A stretch of DNA of 64,000 nt from JACCXG01 sp963834305. GTDB lineage: Bacteria; Acidobacteriota; Vicinamibacteria; Vicinamibacterales; 2-12-FULL-66-21. A model generated the notes under the pieces. The model ran no database searches. It was not told where the DNA came from and saw only the letters and a list, made by a program, of their open reading frames with translations. The stretch is taken from the NCBI GenBank assembly GCA_963834305.1, contig CAWIAX010000003.1, positions 186,001-250,000 of the forward strand. Reading direction: 5' to 3'. Position 1 is the stretch's first letter, and each line of letters opens with the position of its first letter. Made by a program: the position numbers and the translations under genes. This document shows, in pieces, positions 33,980 through 42,832 of the stretch.

Positions 33980-34192
33980 CCGAGCGGGATAGTGACGGAT
34001 CCAGCGTGGATCGGCAGTTGTGCGCACCCCGCGTACGCAGGATCTGCGCGGTCAGAGGGGGATGACGTAGCGTTTGCTGAACGGTCCGCCTTCGCCTGTC
34101 GGAATGCTCGAGGAAGCTGGTGGGCGAGAAACTAACGCCCTCTCGCCTGCCCAGCCGAAGCTCGCGCGAAGCGCGAGCGAAGGCTGGCTGGG
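33980..34192. repeat. Right copy of the direct repeat, ending inside tRNA-Gln
   Basis: 213 bp matching 29658-29871. Its end (TGGCTGGG) reaches 8 bp into the 3' end of the tRNA-Gln gene. In this copy the nested hairpin at 34151-34187 is perfect: CCAGCC, GAA, GCTCGCGC, GAA loop, GCGCGAGC, GAA, GGCTGG. Read from the minus strand it starts with the CCA end of the tRNA, so it can act as a processing or termination structure for that tRNA. Confidence 0.9.
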
Positions 34193-34258
34193 AGGCAGGG
34201 ATTCGAACCCCGATAACCACGTCCAGAGCGTGGTGTCCTACCGTTGAACGACCTCCCA
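34185..34258 (-). tRNA. tRNA-Gln(CUG)
   Basis: A 74-nt gene on the minus strand with CCA encoded. Acceptor TGGGAGG/CCTCCCA, anticodon stem CCACG/CGTGG, loop CTCTGGA with anticodon CTG, and T loop TTCGAAT between CGGGG and CCCTG (one G-U pair). It fits tRNA-Gln reading CAG. The right direct repeat begins within its 3' end. Confidence 0.95.
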
Positions 34259-34333
34259 ACAGAGCGCCGACCGCGTGCGGGGACAGGGCCCCGCTGGCCC
34301 CGGAGCTGAGAACCGGGGACTGAGGAAACCACG

Positions 34334-34363
34334 ATTATACGGGGAATCCCGGGTCAGCCGCAA
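34334..34363 (-). promoter_or_regulatory. Promoter of tRNA-Gln
   Basis: On the minus strand TTGCGG (34363-34358), 18 bp, then a perfect TATAAT (34339-34334), about 75 bp upstream of the mature tRNA 5' end. The leader between contains CCCGG and GGGG stretches that could pair. Confidence 0.6.
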
Positions 34364-34388
34364 GCGGCAGGGCCCCCGGGGGGCCAGC

Positions 34389-34817
34389 CTACTGCGTGTC
34401 CGCCTGCGGCTCCGGCGGCACCGGCACCCCGCTCGCCCGCCGCACCGCGGTGATGACCTGCTGCAGGTCGTAGGGCTTCCCCACGATCTCGATCGTCTCG
34501 GTCTTGCCGACGAGCGACTCGAGCGCGCGCTTGTTCGTGGTGGTCAGCACGAACCGCCGTCCCTTGATGACCTCGTGCCCCATCAGCATGTGCACGAAGC
34601 GCCAGTTCTCCTCGTAGGGCAGGCTGATGTCCCACAGGAACACGCCGGGCTCGTGCGTCTGCACGAACTCGACGACATCGGTCACGCCGCGCTTGATCTC
34701 GGTGACGTGGGCGATGACCACCGAAGTGAAGCCGTGATCCTGCAGGCTGGCGCGCAGCATCTCGGTGGTGTCCTGGTTGCTGTTCACAACCGCGATCGTC
34801 GGCTGGGTTCTACTCAT
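34389..34817 (-). CDS. Stand-alone response-regulator receiver-like protein
   Basis: A 142-aa single receiver domain: TIAVVNSNQDTTEMLRASLQDHGF, phospho-acceptor region GVFLWDISLPYEENW (Asp about 63), RRFVLTTTNKRALESL (Thr) and the conserved Lys in EIVGKPYDLQQVITAVRR. The first acidic pair is replaced by Asn-x-Asn (NSNQD), so Mg binding may be weak. It overlaps the stop of the large amidohydrolase gene (ATGA). No output domain and no histidine kinase is near. Confidence 0.85.
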   Translation of the reverse strand: MSRTQPTIAVVNSNQDTTEMLRASLQDHGFTSVVIAHVTEIKRGVTDVVEFVQTHEPGVFLWDISLPYEENWRFVHMLMGHEVIKGRRFVLTTTNKRALESLVGKTETIEIVGKPYDLQQVITAVRRASGVPVPPEPQADTQ

Positions 34818-37800
34818 GGCTCCCTGGTCGCTGCCTCCGGGCCCTCGAACCAGAACGGCAGCCGCGGCCGCGGATGGTTGCCGATCTCGTTGAGGGTCTT
34901 CGCATCATACAAACGGCCGTTCAACATCACCATGGCCAGCGCCTCAGTGTCGCGGATGTTCTCGAGCGGGTTGCGGTCGAGCACGATCAGGTCGGCGAGC
35001 TTGCCCGGCTCGATCGACCCGAGATCGCCGTCGAGCCCGAGGTAGCGCGCGCCATCGATGGTCGCGGCCCGCAGCGCCTCGATCGGCGTCATGCCCCCCT
35101 GCTGCAGCATCCACAGCTCCCAGTGCGCGCCGAGGCCCTGGAGCTGGCCGTGCGCCCCGAGCAGCACCATGCCGCCGGCATCGGTGATCTGCTTGGCCCC
35201 TTCGGCGATCAGCACGTGGTTGAAGTCGTCGTCCGGCGCCATGAGCCGCCGCCGCGAGCGCGCATCGACGACCTCGCGCGGCGTGAACCGCAGCAGCTGC
35301 TCGTGCTCCCACACGTTGGTGTGCTGATACCAGTAATACTCCCCCGACAGCCCGCCGTAGCCGACGATCAGCGTCGGCGTGTAGCCCGACTGGCTCTTGG
35401 CGAAGAGCTGAACGGTGTCCTTGTAGATCCGCGGCACCGGCAGCGAGTGCTCGACGCCGGTGTGCCCGTCGAGCACGTGCGTCTGGTTCATGTAGAGCAG
35501 CGAGCCCCCCTCGGGCACCACCATCATCTCGAGCGCGCGCGCCGCCTTGATGATCATCTGCCGCGCGTCGCGCCGCTGCTGGTTGTAGCTCTTGACCGAG
35601 AAGGCGCCCATCGCCTTCTGCCGCCGCAGGTGCGACAGCGCGTCCTCGTAGGTCTCGACCACGGCCTTGGCGGGTGTTTCCGCGCCGTAGAGGATCGTGC
35701 CGGTGGAGAAGAGCCGCGGCCCGAGCTTGGCGCCGGACCGGATCAGCTCGGCGTTCGTGAAGACGGTCTCGGTGTCGTTCGACGGATCGTGCGAGGTGGT
35801 GACGCCGAACGCCAGGTTGGCCGCCAGCGGCCAGCTCGATTGCGCCAGCAGGCCGCTCGACTCGCCGCCGACATGGCCGTGCACGTCGATGATGCCGGGC
35901 ATGATGGTCTTGCCCGCCACGTCGATCCGCCGCGCCCCGGCCGGCACCGGCACGGACGCCGCCGGCCCGACGGCAACGACCCGGTTGCCGTCCACGACCA
36001 CCGTCGCGTTCTCGATCACCCCCGGCGTGCCCGCGATCCCGCCAGGCGTGATGCCCGCCATGGTGATCACGCGGGCGCCAACGAGCGCCAGCGAGCCCGA
36101 CGGCCTGTCGGTCTTCACCGAGAACCCGATGGCGGTCCCCTTGGCTTCCGGCTCCGCCCTGACGGTACGCGGCGCGGCGCCGGCCGCCGCCGCATCCCCC
36201 GCGGCAAACGCAAAGGTGTCGCCGAGCGCCCGCGAGAACAGCTCCGGCCCAAGCGCCCAGTGCAGCCGCTGCCCGTCGCCCGACCAGTGCAGATAGAAGC
36301 CCGCGTCGCGCGACACGCGCTGCACGGGATACGCCTCGGTCGACGGCCCGATGTCCACCGGCCGGCCGGTGCGCGGGAACGGCGCCACGAACGTCTTGAA
36401 GCGCTCCTCGAAGGCGATCCAGCGGCCGTCGGGCGACGGCGCAAACTGCGTCGCGTTCTCGCTCCGGACGTGCACGATCTCGTCGCGGCCGGGCAGCGGC
36501 GACGCCCCGGCCGGCACGCCAACGCTCAACAGCGTGAACTTCCCCTCGCGGACTTCCCTGACGTAGATGCGCGTGCCGGTATGGTCGAACTCGGGCGTGT
36601 CGCCGCTGTCGCGGACGAGCACCGGCTCGCCTCCCGCCACCGGCACCACGTAGACGCCGGCCCCCTCGCCGAAGTAGCGCCCGCGAATCCGGTCGCCGCC
36701 GGCATGGCTGTAGACGATCTTCTGCCCGTCCGGCGAGAACGACGGCTCGACGTAGTGCCCCGGCGCCGCCACGACATCCCGGGCCGCGCCGCCGTCGGGA
36801 CGCATCATCCGGATGCGGCCCATGCCGGCATCGCTCCAGGTCGCATAAACGATCCACTGGCCGTCGCGCGAGAACGACGGAAAGAATTCGAGCGCCTCGT
36901 CTTTCGTCAGCCGCGCCGGCGCGCCGTCCGGCAGCGCCTTCACGTAGAGCTTCCCCAGCGCGCTGTAGACGACGGAGCGGCCGTCGGGGGAGACGCGGAC
37001 GTCGCGCAGCATGCGGACGGCCATCTCGTCGGGATGCACCTGCTGCGGAAACCGCACGGCGTCGTTGATCGTCCCCTCCACCCGCGCCGTGAACGGGATC
37101 GGCGTGCCCTTGCCAGACGCCGCATCCACCTTCCAGATCTTGCCCTCGCCCCAGACCACCAGGGACTTGCCGTCGGGCGTCCAGGCGTACTGCGGGTAGA
37201 GCCCGTGGATGGCCCACGCCTCCTGCAGGTCCTTGTCCACGCGATCGAACAGCTCGCGCTCGCGGCCGCTCTCGAGGTCGCGCAGGTAGAGCGCGCTCTT
37301 CAGCCGCACGCGGCGGATGTAGGCGATCGTCTTGCCGTCGGGCGAGACCTGCGGGGCGACGGATCCCCCCTGCACGTTCACGACGCGGCGCTCCCGGCCG
37401 GTGGTCAGGTCGCGGCGCAGCACGGCGTAGATCGTGCCGTTCGGATCCTTGTTGTATTCGAACGTCTCCCCCGGCGTGACGTCCTTGCTGTAGTAGAGAT
37501 ACCGGCCGTCGGGCGAGACGTCCGGCTCGCCATTGTCCTTCTGCCAGCCGACACGCTCGGTGACCTGGAGGCCGTCGGACGGCCCGGCCGCGTGGAACAT
37601 CCAGATCTCGCCGGCGCCAAGCGACCGCTCCTTGACGAAATGCCGGCGCGCGTAGATGTACTGCCCGTCGGGCGACCAGGTCGGGCTGTTCACGAACCAG
37701 CGCTTCTCCCGCGAGACCTGCCTCGCATCCTTCCCCGCCACATCCATCGTCCAGATGTTCCAGAGGCCGTCGCGGTCGCTGGTGAGCGCGATGCGCCGGC

Positions 37801-38194
37801 CGTCGGGGCTGAAGCGCGGCTGCATGTCGAAGACCGGTCCGCTCGTGAGGCGGGTCGCGGGCGACGCGCCGCTGCCGTCGATCGACATGATGTAGATGTC
37901 GCCCAGCAGATCGAAGACGATCCGCTTGCCGTCGGGGCTGACGTCGACGTTCATCCAGGTGCCTTCGTCCGTGTCGAAGGCGAGCTTCGAGACCGGACCG
38001 AGGTCCGCCGCGACATCCCACTTCTGGTCGGGCTTGTCCTTGCCTTCCACCGCGGCGGGCCTGGCCTGCGGCGCGGGGCGCGGCTTCTCCTGCGCTCCTC
38101 CGGCCTGCCGGGCCTGCGCCGGCGCCAGGGACGTGGCGGCAAGCGCCGCCGCCAGCGTGGCGGCCCCGAGCCAACCGGTCGTCGTCTTGTTCAT
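34814..38194 (-). CDS. Secreted TolB-like beta-propeller plus amidohydrolase
   Basis: A 1126-aa protein: signal peptide (1-28), then a propeller with many PDGK/SPDG blades (WMNVDVSPDGKRIVF, QPRFSPDGRRIALTSDRDG, PSFSPDGQKIVYSH) over about 60-690, and an amidohydrolase domain (about 720-1110) with VIDVHGHVGG-type metal site, GVTTSHDPSNDTE, HVLDGHTGVEHSLP and LLGAHGQLQGLGAHWELWMLQQGGMTPIEALRAATI. Similar two-part proteins occur throughout Acidobacteriota, probably degrading peptides or cyclic amides outside the cell. Coupled by 4-bp overlaps to the AlkA-like gene before and the receiver gene after. Confidence 0.88.
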   Translation of the reverse strand: MNKTTTGWLGAATLAAALAATSLAPAQARQAGGAQEKPRPAPQARPAAVEGKDKPDQKWDVAADLGPVSKLAFDTDEGTWMNVDVSPDGKRIVFDLLGDIYIMSIDGSGASPATRLTSGPVFDMQPRFSPDGRRIALTSDRDGLWNIWTMDVAGKDARQVSREKRWFVNSPTWSPDGQYIYARRHFVKERSLGAGEIWMFHAAGPSDGLQVTERVGWQKDNGEPDVSPDGRYLYYSKDVTPGETFEYNKDPNGTIYAVLRRDLTTGRERRVVNVQGGSVAPQVSPDGKTIAYIRRVRLKSALYLRDLESGRERELFDRVDKDLQEAWAIHGLYPQYAWTPDGKSLVVWGEGKIWKVDAASGKGTPIPFTARVEGTINDAVRFPQQVHPDEMAVRMLRDVRVSPDGRSVVYSALGKLYVKALPDGAPARLTKDEALEFFPSFSRDGQWIVYATWSDAGMGRIRMMRPDGGAARDVVAAPGHYVEPSFSPDGQKIVYSHAGGDRIRGRYFGEGAGVYVVPVAGGEPVLVRDSGDTPEFDHTGTRIYVREVREGKFTLLSVGVPAGASPLPGRDEIVHVRSENATQFAPSPDGRWIAFEERFKTFVAPFPRTGRPVDIGPSTEAYPVQRVSRDAGFYLHWSGDGQRLHWALGPELFSRALGDTFAFAAGDAAAAGAAPRTVRAEPEAKGTAIGFSVKTDRPSGSLALVGARVITMAGITPGGIAGTPGVIENATVVVDGNRVVAVGPAASVPVPAGARRIDVAGKTIMPGIIDVHGHVGGESSGLLAQSSWPLAANLAFGVTTSHDPSNDTETVFTNAELIRSGAKLGPRLFSTGTILYGAETPAKAVVETYEDALSHLRRQKAMGAFSVKSYNQQRRDARQMIIKAARALEMMVVPEGGSLLYMNQTHVLDGHTGVEHSLPVPRIYKDTVQLFAKSQSGYTPTLIVGYGGLSGEYYWYQHTNVWEHEQLLRFTPREVVDARSRRRLMAPDDDFNHVLIAEGAKQITDAGGMVLLGAHGQLQGLGAHWELWMLQQGGMTPIEALRAATIDGARYLGLDGDLGSIEPGKLADLIVLDRNPLENIRDTEALAMVMLNGRLYDAKTLNEIGNHPRPRLPFWFEGPEAATREP

Positions 38195-38865
38195 CTCGCG
38201 CGTTTCTCCTGACGTGCCGGCCTCACTACTGGCGTTGCCCGCACGGCGCCGGCATTGTCGAGGCTGCGCCACAGATACCAGCAGGCAATCGAGCGGTAGG
38301 GCTTCCACGGCTCGGCCAGGCGGCGCAGGCGATCGGGCGTCGGGCGCTTGCGCAGGCCGTACGCCTTCTGGACCGCCGTGACGATCCCCAGGTCGCCGAC
38401 CGGCAGGACGTCGGGCCGGTGAAGGCGGAACATCAGGAACATCTCGGCCGTCCAGCGGCCGACCCCCTTGACCTTCGACAGCGCCAGGATCACCGCCTCG
38501 TCGTCCAGCACCTCGATCTCGTCGAGCGAGACCTCGCCGCTGGCCACCTTGCCGCAGAGATCGCGAAGGTAGGCCGCCTTCTGCCGGCTCACGCCCACCG
38601 CGCGGAACTCGTCGTCTGTCAGCGCCGAGAGCGTGGCAGGGGTCGGCAGGCCGCCAGGCATCAGGGCAAGCAGGCGGTCGTGGATGGTGGAAGCGGCCTT
38701 GGTGGACAACTGCTGGAAGATGATGGCGCGGACGAGCGCGGAGAAATGGTCGGCGCGCAGCGCGTCGGCGAGGCCGCACGGACCGTGTTGCCGGATGAGT
38801 GCCGCCAGGATGGGGTCGCGACGCAGCAGGAGGCGCCGGGCGCGCGCGTAATCGTCCGAGGTCAC
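38191..38865 (-). CDS. AlkA-like DNA-3-methyladenine glycosylase (HhH-GPD)
   Basis: A 224-aa protein: FSALVRAIIFQQLSTKAASTIHDRLLAL, the HhH hairpin KVKGVGRWTAEMFLMF and the catalytic-Asp region DVLPVGDLGIVTAVQKAYGL, ending WKPYRSIACWYLWRSLD. It excises alkylated bases. The N-terminal domain of E. coli AlkA is absent, as usual in the short class. Start is a GTG at 38865. Its end overlaps the TolB/amidohydrolase start by 4 bp. Confidence 0.9.
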   Translation of the reverse strand: MTSDDYARARRLLLRRDPILAALIRQHGPCGLADALRADHFSALVRAIIFQQLSTKAASTIHDRLLALMPGGLPTPATLSALTDDEFRAVGVSRQKAAYLRDLCGKVASGEVSLDEIEVLDDEAVILALSKVKGVGRWTAEMFLMFRLHRPDVLPVGDLGIVTAVQKAYGLRKRPTPDRLRRLAEPWKPYRSIACWYLWRSLDNAGAVRATPVVRPARQEKRAR

Positions 38866-39008
38866 AGGGCCCGGATCATATCAACTCGGCAGTCCTACCC
38901 GGCTGGATCAGGCAGCGTGAGGGCTGGGGCCGGCAAGCCGTCCCAGGGGAAAAGCCGAGCGAGCGAAGCCACCCCTTCACCCGCTCGATACTGTTCGGCC
39001 GTACCGGG

Positions 39009-39299
39009 CTATTCGCCGGCTACAGGCTCGACGGTGCGGTTTTCAGACTGGCCGCCGAAGTCGGCGCCGATGCCCGCGCTCTCGCGCATGGCCCCCTGGG
39101 TCTCCGATTCAGTGCCCACGCCCTGCTCCCGGCGGCGCTTGTGGCTGGCGAGACCGCCCTTGCGGCCGGCGTCGCGCGCTTCCTCGCTCGTCCACTCGTG
39201 GGCCGTGCCCTTCTGGTGTGCCGCCTTGCCGCCCTTGCTGGCAATCTCCCGCTGCTTCGTCCGATCCATCGACGCAAATCCGCGATCTTCCTTGGCCAC
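39009..39299 (-). CDS. KGG-repeat stress protein (Em-like)
   Basis: A 96-aa hydrophilic protein with two KGG repeats: REIASKGGKAAHQKGTAHEWTSEEARDAGRKGGLASHKRRRE. This motif is found in general-stress and plant Em-type proteins and is predicted to be disordered. A GGGGGGAGGGA purine tract lies before the GTG at 39299. The last 40 residues are acidic and low in order. Confidence 0.88.
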   Translation of the reverse strand: MAKEDRGFASMDRTKQREIASKGGKAAHQKGTAHEWTSEEARDAGRKGGLASHKRRREQGVGTESETQGAMRESAGIGADFGGQSENRTVEPVAGE

Positions 39300-39654
39300 G
39301 TGTGTCCCTCCCCCCGGTCGCCGGGTAACCCGCTGGTCCGACTCTCTCGGGCGAGCCCATCAAGTGCAACGGGAATGCCATGGAATTGCCGGAAGTGCCT
39401 GATCCTGTTGAGGATACGGCCTGGAAGCGCGGGAGGACATTACGCGAAAGGTTTACCGCGTCAGGGCAACGCCGTGCCCCGTTGAGCCGGACCGGCCCCT
39501 GTCAGCGGCCTTCCGGCCGCAGATGTTGCCCAGTTCGGGAAGTCGATTACTCAGCCCGGAATCCATACGGCAGGGAAGGATCTTCTCCATAGCAGGGTCG
39601 TCAAACGGGACAGTTGGGCCGCCCGCCTCCCTCCAGCTGGAGAAGGACCCCTCT
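39300..39654. other. 355-bp gap without a recognised gene
   Basis: Between the KGG gene and the end of gltX. I see TCCAGCTGGA (a 10-bp palindrome near 39635) but no promoter pair, RNA gene or credible protein. It should contain the KGG gene's promoter near 39310-39400. Confidence 0.4.
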
Positions 39655-41127
39655 CTAAGGAGACGGGTTCGCCTGGAAAGACCGCCCGGAAAGCGCGGCG
39701 TGAAGCCGCGCGAGCGTCCGGTCCCGTCCCAGGAGCTCAATCACCTCGAACAGGCCTGGGCTGACCGCCCGTCCGGTCACCGCAACCCGGGTTGCATGGA
39801 TCAGGCTGGCGGGCTTCAGGGCATGTTCCTGGGCCGCGTCGCGCAAGGCGGTCTCGAGTGTGTCTTTGTCGAAGCGCCCGGCCGCTGCGAACCGCTGGTG
39901 GAGGGTCCGCAGCGGGGCCTCGAGCTCGGGCTTGTAAAGGTGCTTCCGGGCCGCCGCTTCGTCCAGCTCCAGCGCTTCCCCGAGGATCGGTCGCGCGTCC
40001 TCGGCAAAACTGACGAGCCTCTTGAGTCGCGGCTGATAGAGCCCGACGACCTGATCGAACCAGTCGCGGCGGTCTCCGGCGTATTCCTCCCGCCACAGCC
40101 CGGCCGACCGCACCGTCCCCTCGAGCCGGCTGGCAAGCTCGCGGGGCGTCAGGCGCCCGATGTATTGCTGGTTCATCCAGTCGAGTTTCTCGGGGTTGAA
40201 CACGGCGTTCCCGCCGCTGATGCCCTCGAGTGAGAACTCCTGGATGAGCTCGCCGCGCGTGAACAGCTCCCGGTCCCCGCCCGGCGACCAGCCGAGCAAC
40301 GCCAGAAAGTTGACCATCGCCTCCGGCAGGAAGCCGGCGCGCTCGTACTCCGTCACCGAGGTGGCGCCGTGCCGCTTGCTCAGCCGTTTCTTGTCGGGCC
40401 CCAGGATCAGCGGCACATGGGCGAACGCCGGCACGGGGACACCGCACGCCTCGTAGAGCAGCACCTGTTTGGGCGTATTCGAGATGTGGTCGTCGCCCCG
40501 GACGACGTGGGTGATGGCCATGTCGATGTCGTCCGCCACCACCGAGAGGTGGTAGGTGGGCTGGCGGTCCGACCGCAGGATGACGAAGTCCTCGAGCACG
40601 GTGTTGTCGAACGAGATCGGGCCGTGCACCTGGTCGGTGAACGTGGTCTTGCCGGGGGGGACGCGGAACCGCACCGCCCGCGCGGTGCCGGCGGCTACCA
40701 GGCCCGCGATGTCGGCGGCCGAACGCCCCAGGCAGGTGCGGTCGTACATCCACCCCCCACCAGAGGCCTCCGCGGCGGCCCGCTTGGCCTGGATCGCGTC
40801 CGGCGAGCAGTAGCAGCCGTAGGCGCGGCCATCCGCCACCAGCCGATCGGCCATCGCGCGGTATTTGTCCAACCGCTCCGACTGGAAGTAGGGCGCGTGC
40901 GGGCCGCCGATGTCCGGCCCTTCGTCCCAGTCGAGCCCGAGCCACCGCAGCCCCTCGACGATCCCCGACACCATCTCCCACGACGAACGCTGCGCGTCGG
41001 TGTCTTCGATCCGCAGCACGAACGTCCCGCCGTGGCGCCGCGCGAACAGCCAGTTGAAGAGGGCCGTGCGCGCCCCTCCGACGTGCAGGTAGCCGGTGGG
41101 AGAGGGGGCAAATCTGAGGCGGACCAT
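39655..41127 (-). CDS. gltX: Glutamate-tRNA ligase
   Basis: A 490-aa class I synthetase: the HIGH-type FAPSPTGYLHVGGARTALFNWLFAR, the zinc-site CYCSPDAIQAKR with YDRTC, the RGDDHISNTPKQ stretch, the KMSKS-type KKRLSKRHGATSV and the C-terminal anticodon domain. It loads tRNA-Glu; non-discriminating forms also mischarge tRNA-Gln. No GlnRS or gatCAB is in the window, so the specificity is open. The gene appears complete. Confidence 0.95.
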   Translation of the reverse strand: MVRLRFAPSPTGYLHVGGARTALFNWLFARRHGGTFVLRIEDTDAQRSSWEMVSGIVEGLRWLGLDWDEGPDIGGPHAPYFQSERLDKYRAMADRLVADGRAYGCYCSPDAIQAKRAAAEASGGGWMYDRTCLGRSAADIAGLVAAGTARAVRFRVPPGKTTFTDQVHGPISFDNTVLEDFVILRSDRQPTYHLSVVADDIDMAITHVVRGDDHISNTPKQVLLYEACGVPVPAFAHVPLILGPDKKRLSKRHGATSVTEYERAGFLPEAMVNFLALLGWSPGGDRELFTRGELIQEFSLEGISGGNAVFNPEKLDWMNQQYIGRLTPRELASRLEGTVRSAGLWREEYAGDRRDWFDQVVGLYQPRLKRLVSFAEDARPILGEALELDEAAARKHLYKPELEAPLRTLHQRFAAAGRFDKDTLETALRDAAQEHALKPASLIHATRVAVTGRAVSPGLFEVIELLGRDRTLARLHAALSGRSFQANPSP

Positions 41128-41185
41128 CCCGCCATCTTAGCAATGCGGCAGGTCCGCGAGCATCGCGGGAAGCGCGATCGGCGGT

Positions 41186-42472
41186 TCAGAACACTTCGCC
41201 GAAAGTTGACCAGAAGCGCTCGCGCGTTTTCTGCAGCAGCGAACGCCGGCGCCAGTCCTCGAGGGTGATCCGCTTAGAGACCGCCAGATCCTGCTCGAAA
41301 TCGCGGAGGAACCTGGCGGCCAGGTCCTGGCTGCTCACGGCCACGTTCAGCTCGTCGTTCAGCTCGAGGGAGCGGTTGTCGAAGTTCGCCGACCCGAACA
41401 TGCTCCAGATGCCGTCCACCACCAGCACCTTCGCATGCATCATCGTCGGCTGGTACTCGTAGAGCTCGACCCCCTGCTGCAGCAGCCGGTCGTAGGCGTG
41501 CCGGGAGGCGTATTTCACCGGCATGGCGTCGGTGATCTCTCCCTCGAGCAGGATGCGGATCTTCACTCCGCGGCGGATCGCATCTTCGAGCGACCAGGAG
41601 GTGGACTCGTCGGTGACGAAGTAGGGGGTGGCGATGTCGAGGCTGCGCCTCGCCGACGCGAGGCTGAGAAGGTAGAGACGCTTCAGGTCGTTGCTGCCAC
41701 CGGTGGGAGAGCTGCGCACCTGCAAGGCCGGGGCGGCTTCGGCGGCCGGGGCCGAGTCGGCTGTCGGCGCGGAGTATTCGTCGAGCACCGGGGCTTCCGC
41801 GCCGTCGGCTTCGAGGTAGTTCTCGTAGAACGACGCTTCCATCAGGCGGACCACCGGCCCGGTGATGCGGACCTGGGTGTCGCGCCAATGGTCCTTGCTG
41901 TCGGCGTTGCCCATCCAGTGATCGGCCACGCCCACGCCGCCGGTGAAGCCGACCTCGCCGTCGACCACGAGAATCTTGCGGTGCGTCCGGTAGTTGACCG
42001 TCTCGAGCGAGTACCACGTGGGCGGGTTGAACTCGGCCAGGTGGCAGCCGGCCTGGACGAGCCGATCCCGGTGCGCCGCCTCCATGGTGCTGCCGCCGAT
42101 GGCGTCGACGACGATCCTGACCTGCACGCCGCGCCGGGCGGCGCGTTCGAGCGCGCTGGTGAACTGCTCGGCGACCTGCCCCTTGTCGAAGATGTAGGTT
42201 TCAAACGAGATGCGGCGGCTGGCCCGGTCGATGGCCTCCAGCATCCGCGGCAGCATCTCGACCCCGTTGGTCAGGACTTCGAAGGTGTTGCCGCGGGTCA
42301 GGTCGCCGCCGACCAGCGCGGCGACGTATTCGGGGTGGCGGGGGTCGTCCGCCGAGACGGTGCTGCGCACCTGCAGCGTGACCTGGTCCTGCGCGAGCAG
42401 GAGGCCCAGGGCAATAACCGCCGCCGCGCCCAGCAGGATGAGGAACGCCCGGCGAACCGGTGACATGGCCAT
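41186..42472 (-). CDS. Phospholipase D-family protein (cardiolipin synthase-like)
   Basis: A 428-aa protein with an N-terminal membrane helix (about 8-27) and two HKD motifs: HRKILVVDGEVGFTGG and HAKVLVVDGIWSMFGSANFDNRS. The Ala/Pro-rich stretch EYSAPTADSAPAAEAAPALQ separates the two halves. Bacterial cardiolipin synthases have this layout but with two helices; one helix suggests a membrane-bound relative. ATG at 42472 or 42466, no strong ribosome site. Divergent from the small gene at 42542. Confidence 0.88.
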   Translation of the reverse strand: MAMSPVRRAFLILLGAAAVIALGLLLAQDQVTLQVRSTVSADDPRHPEYVAALVGGDLTRGNTFEVLTNGVEMLPRMLEAIDRASRRISFETYIFDKGQVAEQFTSALERAARRGVQVRIVVDAIGGSTMEAAHRDRLVQAGCHLAEFNPPTWYSLETVNYRTHRKILVVDGEVGFTGGVGVADHWMGNADSKDHWRDTQVRITGPVVRLMEASFYENYLEADGAEAPVLDEYSAPTADSAPAAEAAPALQVRSSPTGGSNDLKRLYLLSLASARRSLDIATPYFVTDESTSWSLEDAIRRGVKIRILLEGEITDAMPVKYASRHAYDRLLQQGVELYEYQPTMMHAKVLVVDGIWSMFGSANFDNRSLELNDELNVAVSSQDLAARFLRDFEQDLAVSKRITLEDWRRRSLLQKTRERFWSTFGEVF

Positions 42473-42541
42473 CGGGCTGCCCGTCTGCAATTCGCGGTCC
42501 GTTGCCGCCCGGCGGCCGGCTGGAAGTAGAATCGGGCCGAC

Positions 42542-42832
42542 ATGAACAACGGATCTCCCCGGGTCCTCGTCGCGTGGACGGCTCATCACGACAACGGGTG
42601 GGTCACGACCGTGCTCGAGACGCCCGCCGGCACGTTCTCGGCCTGGGTCGCGCGGGAGGGGGAAGCCTCGAGCGTGGAGTACGCGGGCGACGGACCCGAA
42701 GACGCCAAGTTGGCGGCGGAGGCGGCGTTGCGCACGCGAACCGATCACCTCGCGTGCTCCGAGCGGTGCTCCGGCTGGCGGCTTCACACCCACGAGATTC
42801 AGACGCAAGGCGAGCAGGAGGCCCTCCCATGA
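42542..42832 (+). CDS. Small hypothetical protein upstream of TonB receptor
   Basis: A 96-aa protein that begins with a beta-rich stretch (RVLVAWTAHHDNGWVTTVLETPAGTFSAWV) and ends in a charged, Cys-containing helix (CSERCSGWRLHTHEIQ). Not recognised. Its stop overlaps the ATG of the TonB-dependent receptor (ATGA), which supports its reality and co-translation. Confidence 0.5.
   Translation: MNNGSPRVLVAWTAHHDNGWVTTVLETPAGTFSAWVAREGEASSVEYAGDGPEDAKLAAEAALRTRTDHLACSERCSGWRLHTHEIQTQGEQEALP

Noticed and set aside
34874..38212. A 1112-codon open frame on the plus strand
   Set aside because: It is the antisense of the TolB/amidohydrolase gene. The minus frame shows repeated SPDG blades, a signal peptide and metal motifs; the plus frame is Arg/Pro/Gly-rich without motifs. 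Long antisense frames are expected at this GC content.
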